Assembly: GCF_008705135.1 (NCBI RefSeq)
Contig: NZ_CP023694.1
Location: forward strand, 6,728,501 to 6,792,500
Length of the DNA: 64,000 bases
From: Streptomyces coeruleorubidus
GTDB taxonomy: Bacteria > Actinomycetota > Actinomycetes > Streptomycetales > Streptomycetaceae
Reading direction: 5' to 3'
Within the stretch, counting starts at the first letter, position 1; each line of letters begins with the position of its first letter. This document shows positions 1-8,128 of the stretch, piece by piece. A program made the position numbers and the translations under genes. The notes beneath the pieces are model-generated. The model was not told where the DNA came from. It was given only the letters and a program-made list of their open reading frames with translations, and ran no database searches.

Positions 1-1806
1 GGTGGCCCGCAGCAGCCGCTCCTGGTGCCCGGGCAGCCGCAGGGTCGTCCGGTCCTCGGTCTCGCGGCCGTTGATGTGCGGGTCGTTGCCCGCCACCACC
101 ACGACCACGTCGGCCCGCGCGGCGGCACGCGCCACCGCCTCCTCGCCGCGCTCGGCGACCACCACCTCGAAGACCTCGGGATCTTCGTCGGCAACCTTCA
201 CGCCGTCGGCGGAGACACACACGTGGCGACCCGTCCCCAGGTGCTTCAGGAGGTGCCCGTTCCCGTGCGGTTCAAGACGGAACGTCTCCTGGACGATCCA
301 GCCCCCCGGCTGGTCGGCGGAGGCGCGGACGAAGCCGTCGTCGGCGACCGAGAGGTAGCGGCCGTCGGGCGCGCGCAGGGTCAGCACGCCCTCGCCCCAG
401 TCGACCAGCGCCAGCTCGGTGCCGGTCGCGTCGGTGGTGAGCGGGGGCAGGTCGGTGCGGCCCGCGAGCAGGGCCGGGTCGAGGGCGCCCTCGGCGCCAC
501 GCACCTCGTCGTCGGCGTCCGCGTCGGGGACGTGCAGGAAGGTCCCGGCCGAGGTCTTCAGCCGGACCCGGTCCACGCCCTCCGCGAACTCCACCCGCTC
601 CGCCCCGAACCGCTCGTACAGGGCCTCCAGCGGGGTCGAGCGGTGGAGGAGCGTGCCGCTGTACCAGTCGAGCTTGCACTCGTCGGCGAGCAGACCGACC
701 ACCGCGACCCGGGTGTCCGGGGCGAGCGGCAGCAGCCCGTCGTTCTTCAGCAGCACGACGGCCTGCTCGGCGGCCTCCTGCGCGAGGGCGCGGTGCGCCG
801 GGGTGTCGAACTCGCTGGTGGCGTCGTGCGGGTCGTACTCCGGGTCGAACTCGCCGAGCCGGAAGCGGACCGAGAGCTGGCGGCGCACCGCCGTGTCGAC
901 GTCGGCCTCGGTCAGCAGTCCGCGATCCACGGCGCCGCGCAGGCGGCCGATCATCTGCGAGGAGTCCGTGCCGTGGTCCGTGAAGCTGTCGACGCCCGCC
1001 ACGAGGGAGGCCGCGGTGGCCTCCTCGTGCGTGTCGAAGTAGTGCTCGGAGTCCACCAGGTTGCTCGGCGCGCCCGCGTCCGAGCAGACCAGCAGGTCCT
1101 CGTCGGTCCAGGCGCGCAGATGCTCGCCCAGGTACGGGGAGACGTGGTTGGGGCGGCCGTTGACCAGGTTGTACGCCGGCATCACCCCGGCCACGGCACC
1201 CGCCTCGACGGTCTCGCGGAAGGCACGCATGTCGTACTCGTGCAGCACCCGCGGGCGCACCGAGCTCGACGTCGTGGACCTGTCCGTCTCGTTGTTGTGG
1301 GCGAGCCAGTGCTTCAGCACGGGCGCTGTGCGCCAGTAGGTCGGGTGGTCGCCGCGCAGGCCGTGCGTGTAGGCGGTGGCGATCGCCGAGGTGAGCTTCG
1401 GGTCCTCCGAGTAGCCCTCCTCGTTGCGGCCCCACAGGGGGTGACGCAGCAGGTTGACGGTCGGCGCCCAGACGTTGAGACCGACCCGGTCGTCCTTGGC
1501 GCGCATCGCGCGGACCTCCTTGGACACCGCGTCGCCGACGCGCCGCACCAGCTCCGGGTTCCAGGTGGCACCCAGGCCGACGGCCTGCGGGAACACCGTC
1601 GCCGGGCCCATCCACGCCACGCCGTGCAGGGCCTCCTGGCCGGTGCGGAAGGCGGCGATGCCGAGCCGTTCGACGGCGGGCGCGAACTGGTGCAGGAAAG
1701 CGATCTTCTCCGCCGGCGTGAGCCGCGACAGGAGGTCGTCGATCCGCTTCGCGAACGGCAGGCGCGGATCGCGGAACGGCGGACTGGGCGGCGTGTGTGC
1801 GGTCAC
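1..1806 (-). CDS. GH3 beta-glucosidase, 3' end beyond window
   Basis: Glycoside hydrolase family 3 enzyme that would release terminal glucose (or xylose) from oligosaccharides; 602 N-terminal residues are visible. The GTG start is preceded by AAAGGG. The N-terminal domain carries the family KH motif (LKHWLAHNN) and the nucleophile region VCSDAGAP, with the catalytic Asp near residue 242. The C-terminal alpha/beta sandwich begins with VVLLKNDGLLPL. A stretch of about 75 residues (around 470-545) with LTLRAPDGRYLSV and TGRHVCVSADG looks like an inserted beta-trefoil or fascin-like module. No signal peptide is seen, so it should be cytoplasmic. It is divergent from the sugar-transport operon and has an operator-like palindrome just upstream. 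Family is certain; exact substrate is inferred from context. Confidence 0.9.
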   Translation of the reverse strand, partial: MTAHTPPSPPFRDPRLPFAKRIDDLLSRLTPAEKIAFLHQFAPAVERLGIAAFRTGQEALHGVAWMGPATVFPQAVGLGATWNPELVRRVGDAVSKEVRAMRAKDDRVGLNVWAPTVNLLRHPLWGRNEEGYSEDPKLTSAIATAYTHGLRGDHPTYWRTAPVLKHWLAHNNETDRSTTSSSVRPRVLHEYDMRAFRETVEAGAVAGVMPAYNLVNGRPNHVSPYLGEHLRAWTDEDLLVCSDAGAPSNLVDSEHYFDTHEEATAASLVAGVDSFTDHGTDSSQMIGRLRGAVDRGLLTEADVDTAVRRQLSVRFRLGEFDPEYDPHDATSEFDTPAHRALAQEAAEQAVVLLKNDGLLPLAPDTRVAVVGLLADECKLDWYSGTLLHRSTPLEALYERFGAERVEFAEGVDRVRLKTSAGTFLHVPDADADDEVRGAEGALDPALLAGRTDLPPLTTDATGTELALVDWGEGVLTLRAPDGRYLSVADDGFVRASADQPGGWIVQETFRLEPHGNGHLLKHLGTGRHVCVSADGVKVADEDPEVFEVVVAERGEEAVARAAARADVVVVVAGNDPHINGRETEDRTTLRLPGHQERLLRAT

Positions 1807-1841
1807 GTGGGATCCCTTTGCGGTGGAGCGGCCAGGCGCTT

Positions 1842-1855
1842 TCGAAGCGCTTCGA
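1842..1855. promoter_or_regulatory. LacI-type operator 1
   Basis: Perfect palindrome TCGAAGCGCTTCGA, 36 nt upstream of the GH3 start. The central AGCGCT is typical of LacI-family operators in Streptomyces (for example CebR sites). The same sequence recurs upstream of the substrate-binding-protein gene and near the LacI gene. Confidence 0.8.
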
Positions 1856-2001
1856 TGCTGGGTCGACGACGGGTCGGGTGTCAAGAGACCGGTGCCGTCC
1901 CTTCAAGCCGTGCAAGAGGAACGGTCCCCTCTCGTGCCTTCGAGGAAGTTTGGGGACGACCCTTGTGCACCCCTGGGCGTTCACTTAACCTCACAGCAAC
2001 A

Positions 2002-2015
2002 TCGAAGCGCTTCGA
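2002..2015. promoter_or_regulatory. LacI-type operator 2
   Basis: Second perfect copy of TCGAAGCGCTTCGA, about 115 nt upstream of the substrate-binding-protein start, placed to control the transport and hydrolase operon. Confidence 0.8.
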
Positions 2016-2130
2016 CTACGACAGCCCCTGCTGGGTCGAAAGCTCGCTTCGGCTCAGCCAGTTCCACTCGAGACACCGCAGCCGACGGCCCACCGCCGGG
2101 TGTCCTGGTGCGCCATGAAGGGTTGACGCA

Positions 2131-3822
2131 ATGACGCCGAACGCCGCCTCCGCCTCCTCCGGACCGAGCCGGAGAAGTTTCCTCGCCTCCACGGCGGTCG
2201 CCACCGCAGCGGTGGCGGGGGGAATGCCGCTGCTCTCCGCCTGCGGCGGGTCGGGCGGCGGGGGGCAGGACGGCACCACTTCGGGGAAGGACGCGAAGAA
2301 GATCCTGCCGGCGTACGTGGCGACCAACGTGGTGAAGCCGGACATCCCCGCCAAGAACGGCTCGGCCATCGGCTTCACCAGCAAGCTGGATCTCTCCACC
2401 CTCAAGACCTCGGTCCCGAAACAGCTCGGCAAGGGCGGCAAAGTCACCGTCATGGCGCCGTTCTGGGGCTCGCCGCCGAAGCAGAACAACGCCTACTACA
2501 AGGCGATGAACGACCTGATCGGCGTCGACGTCGTCTGGCAGAACCAGGACGGCAACACCTACGACCAGAAGCTCGGCGCGGTCCTCGCCTCCAGCGACGT
2601 CCCGGACGTGGTGGTCGTCCCCGGGTGGAACATGGGCGGCAAGATACCCAGCGCCATCATCAGCAAGTTCGCCGACCTCGGCCCCTACCTGTCCGGGGAC
2701 AAGGTCAAGGAGTACCCGAACCTCGCGGCGATCCCGACCGACGCCTGGCAGCGCTCCATCTTCGGCGGCAAGCTGCGCGGCCTGCCCATGCCGGCGCCGT
2801 CCGCCCCCTCCATGGTGCCCCTGTACCGGCAGGACATCTTCGAGAAGGAGGGCTACGAAGTCCCGAAGTCCTGCGACGAGTTCATGGCCCTGGCCAAGGA
2901 GATCACCAACGCCAAGGCCAAGCGGTGGGCCTGCCTGGACATGAAGTGGACCGCCTTCCAGGCCTTCGGTGTGCTCTCGGGCAGCGAGAAGCCGCTCGGC
3001 TGGAACCTCGTCGACGGCAAGCTCGTCAACCGCATCGAGACCGAGGAGTTCCTCGAGGCGCTGGAGTGGTCCCGGAAGCTCTTCGCCGCCGGGGTCGTCC
3101 ACCCCGACTCCAAGATGGGCAAGAACGCCCCCGATGCGGGCCCCAAGTTCGCGGCGGGCGAGTTCCTGATCTACCCCAACAACATCTCCCAGTGGTGGGG
3201 CCGCACCGCTGAACAGGCCACTCAGAACCCGGACTTCAAGATCTGGGGCATGGACGTCTGGGGCCACGACGGCGGCGACCCCATCCTGTGGGCCGACCAG
3301 CCCGCCGGCATCTTCGCCTTCGTCAGCAAGAAGGCCTCCGAGTCGGTCATCCGCGACGTGCTGGCCGTCGCCAATGTCACCGCGGCGCCGTACGGCACCA
3401 AGGAGTACATGATGACCAACTACGGCGTCGAAGGCACCCACTACACCGTCAAGGACGGCGTCCCCGTCAAGTCCGACAAGGGCAACATCGAGGTGATGAA
3501 CGCCTACGTCATGGTCGCGAGCCCCGCCGCGACCCTCGCGCACCCTGACTTCCCCGAGGTCGCCAAGGGCCAGGTCGAGTGGCAGCAGCGCATGGGCGCC
3601 CTCGCCAAGAAGTCCTCCTTCTGGGGCATGCAGATCACCGAGCCCGCCCGGTACACCAACCTCTCGAACGACGCCGAGCAGCTCGAGGACGACATCGTCC
3701 GCGGCCGGAAGAAGATCAGCGACATGCAGCAGTTCGTATCCGACTGGAAGAGCAAGGGCGGCGACAAGCTGCGCGACTGGTACCAGAAGCTTCTCGACGA
3801 GAACGGCTCGGCGGCGAGCTGA
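2131..3822 (+). CDS. Sugar ABC transporter substrate-binding lipoprotein
   Basis: Extracellular solute-binding protein of 563 aa, in the range of the long LplA-type oligosaccharide binders. The N-terminus has a twin-arginine motif (SRRSFLAS) and a lipobox (LLSAC, Cys38) followed by a Gly/Ser linker, so it should be exported by Tat and lipid-anchored. The mature part has the usual features of a family 1 sugar-binding protein (NDLIGVDVVWQNQDG, LASSDVPDVVVVPGW). GAAGGG precedes the ATG. It is the first gene of an operon that continues with two permeases and four glycoside hydrolases. From that context the ligand is most likely xyloglucan oligosaccharides; this is inference. Confidence 0.92.
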   Translation: MTPNAASASSGPSRRSFLASTAVATAAVAGGMPLLSACGGSGGGGQDGTTSGKDAKKILPAYVATNVVKPDIPAKNGSAIGFTSKLDLSTLKTSVPKQLGKGGKVTVMAPFWGSPPKQNNAYYKAMNDLIGVDVVWQNQDGNTYDQKLGAVLASSDVPDVVVVPGWNMGGKIPSAIISKFADLGPYLSGDKVKEYPNLAAIPTDAWQRSIFGGKLRGLPMPAPSAPSMVPLYRQDIFEKEGYEVPKSCDEFMALAKEITNAKAKRWACLDMKWTAFQAFGVLSGSEKPLGWNLVDGKLVNRIETEEFLEALEWSRKLFAAGVVHPDSKMGKNAPDAGPKFAAGEFLIYPNNISQWWGRTAEQATQNPDFKIWGMDVWGHDGGDPILWADQPAGIFAFVSKKASESVIRDVLAVANVTAAPYGTKEYMMTNYGVEGTHYTVKDGVPVKSDKGNIEVMNAYVMVASPAATLAHPDFPEVAKGQVEWQQRMGALAKKSSFWGMQITEPARYTNLSNDAEQLEDDIVRGRKKISDMQQFVSDWKSKGGDKLRDWYQKLLDENGSAAS

Positions 3823-3849
3823 CCAGGCTCTGAGGCAAGGAGAATTGCC

Positions 3850-4884
3850 GTGTCCCACAGCACGGTGCCTCGGAGCAGCACCGAGGCCGGAACGCCCGAG
3901 AAGGTCCCGGTGGCGTCCGGTGACACCACCGGTTTCCGGGAGAAGCCACCTGCGGGCAAGCTGAGCCTCCGGCACAGGTTCCGACGCGATCGCGTCCTGG
4001 TGCTCATGACGCTGCCGGCCGTCCTGCTGGTGCTGGTCTTCAACTACCTGCCCATCCTCGGCAATGTCGTCGCCTTCCAGGACTACGACCCCTACATCAG
4101 CGACAACGGCATCATCTCCATCCTGAACAGCCCCTTCGTGGGCGTGGAGAACTTCCAGCGGATCTTCGAGGACTCGGCCTTCTGGAACGCCGTCGAGAAC
4201 ACGTTGGTGCTGTTCTTCGTCCAGCTCCTGCTGTTCTTCCCGATCCCGATCCTGCTCGCTCTGCTCATCAACAGCGTGGTCCGGCCTCGCGTGCGGGCCG
4301 TCGCGCAGGCGGTGCTCTACCTGCCGCACTTCTTCTCGTGGGTGCTGGTCATCGCCGTCTTCCAGCAGATGTTCGGCGGCGCGGGAATGCTCTCCCAGCT
4401 GCTGCGCCAGAACGGGTACGACGGCATCGACATCATGACCAACCCGGACACTTTCCCCTTCCTGCTCACCGCGGAGAGCGTGTGGAAGGACGCCGGGTGG
4501 GGGATCATCGTCTTCCTCGCCGCCCTGGCGTCGGTCAGCCCGGACCTGTACGAGGCCGCCGCGATGGACGGCGCGGGACGCTGGCGCCGCATGTGGCACG
4601 TCACCCTCCCCGCCCTGCGGCCGGTCATCGCGCTCCTGCTCGTGTTGCGCGTCGGCGACGCCCTGACTGTCGGGTTCGAACAGATCCTGCTGCAACGCGA
4701 CGCCGTCGGACCGGGTGCGGGAGAGGTCCTCGACACCTTCGTGTGGTGGAACGGCGTGCGCAACCAGGACTTCAGCTACGCGGCCGCCGCCGGTCTCATC
4801 AAGGGCGTGGTCAGCATCGGCCTGGTCCTCGCCGCGAACAAGGTGGCCCATCTCATGGGCGAGCAGGGGGTGTACAAGAAGTGA
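3850..4884 (+). CDS. Sugar ABC transporter permease (LplB-like)
   Basis: Inner-membrane permease of 344 aa, GTG start after AAGGAGAA. A cytoplasmic N-terminus of about 45 residues is followed by about six hydrophobic segments. The sequence QDYDPYI and FVGVENFQRIF is typical of the LplB/UgpA branch, and the EAA loop is EAAAMDGAGRWRRMWHVTLP. Its stop codon overlaps the next gene's GTG (GTGA), showing tight coupling of the two permeases. It forms the channel with the next protein. Confidence 0.93.
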   Translation: MSHSTVPRSSTEAGTPEKVPVASGDTTGFREKPPAGKLSLRHRFRRDRVLVLMTLPAVLLVLVFNYLPILGNVVAFQDYDPYISDNGIISILNSPFVGVENFQRIFEDSAFWNAVENTLVLFFVQLLLFFPIPILLALLINSVVRPRVRAVAQAVLYLPHFFSWVLVIAVFQQMFGGAGMLSQLLRQNGYDGIDIMTNPDTFPFLLTAESVWKDAGWGIIVFLAALASVSPDLYEAAAMDGAGRWRRMWHVTLPALRPVIALLLVLRVGDALTVGFEQILLQRDAVGPGAGEVLDTFVWWNGVRNQDFSYAAAAGLIKGVVSIGLVLAANKVAHLMGEQGVYKK

Positions 4885-5816
4885 CCGCCGTCATCGAGAA
4901 ACCGGCGAACAAGTCGCGCCCGTGGGCCGCGCCGCCCCGCCCCGCGTGGGAGGAGGAGCCTTCCAAGGCCGGCCTCGCGGGCAAGGGCATCGCCCTGTCG
5001 TTCGCCTGCCTGGCGATCCTCTTCCCGCTGTGGATCGTGATCGTCACCAGCCTGTCCTCGCGGAAGACCATCGACGAGGCGGGGGGCCTGGTGCTGGTGC
5101 CCAAGGGCATCACTCTCATCGCGTACCAGGAACTGCTCAGCGGCGGCCAGGTCACCCGCGCCGCGATCATCAGCATCCTCGTCACCCTGGTCGGCACGCT
5201 GTTCTCCATGGCGGTGTCCGTGCTGTGCGCCTACGGCCTCTCCCGGAGCGGATCCCTGGGCCACCGCTGGATCCTGATGACGCTGCTGGCGACCATGTTC
5301 TTCAGCGCCGGCCTCATCCCCACGTACCTGCTCGTGCAGTCCCTCGGCCTGATGGACAGCTATCTTGCGCTGATCCTGCCGAGCGCGATCAGCGTCTTCA
5401 ACATCCTCGTACTGCGCGGCTTCTTCATGGGGATCTCGCAGGAACTCATCGACAGCGCACGTATCGACGGTGCCGGAGACTTCCGCATCCTCCGGCAGAT
5501 CGTCATGCCGCTGTCACGGGCCGTCCTCGCGGTGATCACACTGTTCTACGCCGTCGGGTACTGGAGTGCCTGGTTCAACGCGTCGCTCTACCTGAACGAC
5601 CAGGACATGATGCCGTTGCAGAACGTCATGATCCAGCTCGTGCAGAAGCAGGAAGCACCGGTCGGCCTGGGCCAGGCCATCAAGACCGGTCAGCTGTCGG
5701 GGCTGGCGGTGCAGATGGCGGTCATGGTGATGGCCCTGTTGCCGGTTGCCGTGCTGTCGCCCTTCGTCCAGCGGCACTTCAAGAAGGGCATGCTCACAGG
5801 GGCCGTGAAGGGCTGA
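4881..5816 (+). CDS. Sugar ABC transporter permease (LplC-like)
   Basis: Second permease, 311 aa, with its GTG overlapping the preceding stop. It has about six membrane segments and an EAA-loop region reading ELIDSARIDGAGDFRILRQIVMPL. It belongs to the carbohydrate permease group MalG/LplC. No ATP-binding subunit follows. In Streptomyces the shared ATPase MsiK, encoded elsewhere, energises such importers, and that is the likely arrangement here. A 110-nt gap separates it from the GH74 gene. Confidence 0.93.
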   Translation: MTAVIEKPANKSRPWAAPPRPAWEEEPSKAGLAGKGIALSFACLAILFPLWIVIVTSLSSRKTIDEAGGLVLVPKGITLIAYQELLSGGQVTRAAIISILVTLVGTLFSMAVSVLCAYGLSRSGSLGHRWILMTLLATMFFSAGLIPTYLLVQSLGLMDSYLALILPSAISVFNILVLRGFFMGISQELIDSARIDGAGDFRILRQIVMPLSRAVLAVITLFYAVGYWSAWFNASLYLNDQDMMPLQNVMIQLVQKQEAPVGLGQAIKTGQLSGLAVQMAVMVMALLPVAVLSPFVQRHFKKGMLTGAVKG

Positions 5817-5863
5817 CCTCAGGGCTGCCGGCTGTTCGTCGTCCGGGGCTGCTTCGCGGCTTG

Positions 5864-5882
5864 TCGCGCAGTTCCCCGCGCC
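5864..5882 (+). repeat. Dispersed 19-bp repeat, copy A
   Basis: TCGCGCAGTTCCCCGCGCC lies in the gap between the second permease and GH74. An exact reverse-complement copy lies downstream of ispG. From memory, this GTTCCCCGCGCCCCT-type element is common between genes in Streptomyces. Confidence 0.65.
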
Positions 5883-5926
5883 CCTGAGGGCACCTACTTC
5901 CCCCTCTTGCGAGAACGAGGTATGTC

Positions 5927-8128
5927 ATGAGCACGTTTCACCTCAGCAGACGTTCCGTGCTGGCCGGGACCGCGGTCGCCGCCGCAGCCGTCTCCCTGCC
6001 GCTCGCCCAGGGACGCGCACAAGCCACCGCCACCCCCGCGAAGAACGGGTACCGCTGGCGCGGCGCCGCCCAGGGCGGCACCGGTTTCATCACCGGTGTG
6101 CTGTTCCACCCCTCCGTCAAGGGGCTCGCCTACCTGCGCACCGACATCGGCGGCGCCTACCGCTGGGACGACCGGACCGACCGCTGGACCCCGCTGACCG
6201 ACCACCTCGGCTGGGACGACTGGAACCTGCTCGGTGTGGAGGCCATGGCCGTCGACCCGGCGCATCCGAACCGGCTGTACCTCGCCCTCGGCACGTACGC
6301 CCAGTCGTGGGCCGGCAACGGGGCGGTGCTGCGGTCGGAGGACCGCGGCGCCACCTGGAAGCGCGCCGACCTCACCGTGAAGCTCGGGGCCAACGAGGAC
6401 GGGCGCGGCTGCGGGGAGCGGCTGCTCGTCGACCCGCGGGACAGCGACACCCTGTGGCTCGGCACCCGGCACGACGGGCTGCTCAAGTCGACCGACCGGG
6501 GCGCCACCTGGAAGGCCGTGAGCTTCCCGGCCACCCCGAGCGCCACCGGCCAGGGCATCACGCTCCTCGTCGCCGCGGGTCGTGCCGTCTACGCCGGCTG
6601 GGGCGACTCCGACGGCACCTCCGCGAACCTCTACAGAACCGCCGACGGCACCGCTTGGGAGGCCGTCCCCGGGCAGCCCGCCGGCACCGCCGCCAAAGTC
6701 CCGATCCGGGCCGCGTTCGACCGGCACACCCGCGAGCTGTACGTGACGTACGCCAACGCCCCGGGTCCGAACGGCCAGTCCGACGGCAGTGTGCACAAGC
6801 TGCGTACGACCACCGGGAAGTGGACCGAGGTCACGCCCGTGAAGCCGGGCGGCACGACGGCCGACGGCTCCGCCGACGCCTTCGGCTACGGCGGGGTCGC
6901 CGTCGACGCCCGCCGCCCGGGCACGCTCGTCGTCTCCACCAACAACCGCTGGGCCGAGATCGACACCGTGTTCCGCTCCACCGACGGCGGCCGCACCTGG
7001 ACGTCCCTGAAGGACAAGGCCGTCTTCGACGTGTCCGAGACGCCGTACCTCAAGTGGGGCGGGGACGAGCCCAAGTTCGGCTGGTGGATCCAGGCCGTCG
7101 CCCTCGACCCGTACGACTCCCGGCACATCGTCTACGGCACCGGCGCCACCCTCTACGGCACCCGCGACCTCAAGCGCTGGGCCCCGCAGATCCGCGGTGT
7201 GGAGGAGGCGTCCATCCGTCAGCTGATCTCCCCTCCGGCCGGAGAGGCGCACCTGATCAGCGGGTCCGGGGACATCGGCGTGATGTACCACGAGCGGCTC
7301 ACGGCGTCCCCCTCGCGGGGCATGGCGTCGAACCCGGTGTTCGGCACGTCGACCGGGCTCGCGCTCGCCGCGGCCAAGCCGTCGTACGTCGTGCGGGCCG
7401 GCTGGGGCGACAACGGCAACGGCGCCTGGTCGAACGACGGCGGCAAGACCTGGGCCCCCTTCGAGTCACAGCCGTCCATGGCCAAGTCCGCGCCGGGACC
7501 GATCACCACCAACGCCGACGGCAGCGTGCTGCTGTGGTCCTTCGGCACGGGCAACCCGGGCTTCCGCTCGGCGGACAACGGGAAAAGCTGGTCCGAGGTG
7601 GCCTCCTTCCCGAAGGGGGCGGTCCCCGTCGCGGACCCGATCGACCCCATCCGCTTCTACGCCTTCGACACCACCACCGGCACGCTCCACGCCAGCACCG
7701 ACAGCGGCCGGACCTTCACCGCGCGGGCCACCGGCCTGAACTCGGGCGACACCGAGTTCCAGTTGGCCGTGGCTCCGGGCCGCTCCGGCGACCTGTGGCT
7801 GAGCCTGAAGTGGAACGGGCTGTACCGCTCCACCGACGGCGGTGCGACCTTCACCAAGGTCGGGAGCTGCTGGGCGTCGTACACCCTCGGCTTCGGCAAG
7901 GCCGCCGAGGGCGCCTCCTACCCGGCGCTCTACATGGTCGGCTCCACCGAGAGCATCACCGCCGTGTACCGCTCCGACGACGAGGCGAAGAGCTGGACCC
8001 GGATCAACGACGACCAGCACCAGTGGGGCTGGATCGGCGCGGCCATCAGCGGGGACCCGCGCGTCTACGGCCGCGTGTACATCGCCACCAACGGGCGCGG
8101 AGTGCAGTACGGGGAGCCTGCCCGATGA
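5927..8128 (+). CDS. GH74 endo-xyloglucanase, secreted
   Basis: 733-aa protein that would cut the beta-1,4-glucan backbone of xyloglucan outside the cell. It has a twin-arginine signal (LSRRSVLAG, then an Ala-rich stretch to about residue 35). The GH74 signature RTDIGGAYRW contains the expected catalytic Asp (Asp73); a second acidic candidate lies in VALDPYDSRHIVYG. About eight Asp-box motifs of the S-x-D-x-G-x-x-W type (SEDRGATW, STDRGATW, STDGGRTW, SNDGGKTW, SADNGKSW and others) mark the twin seven-blade propellers. No carbohydrate-binding module follows. ATG after GAGG; the stop overlaps the next ATG (ATGA), so it is translationally coupled to GH42. Confidence 0.95.
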   Translation: MSTFHLSRRSVLAGTAVAAAAVSLPLAQGRAQATATPAKNGYRWRGAAQGGTGFITGVLFHPSVKGLAYLRTDIGGAYRWDDRTDRWTPLTDHLGWDDWNLLGVEAMAVDPAHPNRLYLALGTYAQSWAGNGAVLRSEDRGATWKRADLTVKLGANEDGRGCGERLLVDPRDSDTLWLGTRHDGLLKSTDRGATWKAVSFPATPSATGQGITLLVAAGRAVYAGWGDSDGTSANLYRTADGTAWEAVPGQPAGTAAKVPIRAAFDRHTRELYVTYANAPGPNGQSDGSVHKLRTTTGKWTEVTPVKPGGTTADGSADAFGYGGVAVDARRPGTLVVSTNNRWAEIDTVFRSTDGGRTWTSLKDKAVFDVSETPYLKWGGDEPKFGWWIQAVALDPYDSRHIVYGTGATLYGTRDLKRWAPQIRGVEEASIRQLISPPAGEAHLISGSGDIGVMYHERLTASPSRGMASNPVFGTSTGLALAAAKPSYVVRAGWGDNGNGAWSNDGGKTWAPFESQPSMAKSAPGPITTNADGSVLLWSFGTGNPGFRSADNGKSWSEVASFPKGAVPVADPIDPIRFYAFDTTTGTLHASTDSGRTFTARATGLNSGDTEFQLAVAPGRSGDLWLSLKWNGLYRSTDGGATFTKVGSCWASYTLGFGKAAEGASYPALYMVGSTESITAVYRSDDEAKSWTRINDDQHQWGWIGAAISGDPRVYGRVYIATNGRGVQYGEPAR

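Larger units (their letters stand above)
1807..2130. promoter_or_regulatory. Divergent control region of the xyloglucan locus
   Basis: This 324-bp stretch between the divergent GH3 and substrate-binding-protein genes has no convincing coding sequence. It contains two perfect 14-bp palindromes with centres 160 bp apart, one near each gene. It presumably holds both promoters; I cannot pick -10/-35 boxes with confidence. Confidence 0.75.

Noticed and set aside
25..2118. Long open frame on the + strand opposite GH3 (697 codons)
   Set aside because: It is antisense to a clear GH3 enzyme, has biased Arg/Gly/His composition and no family similarity; typical of high-GC shadow frames.
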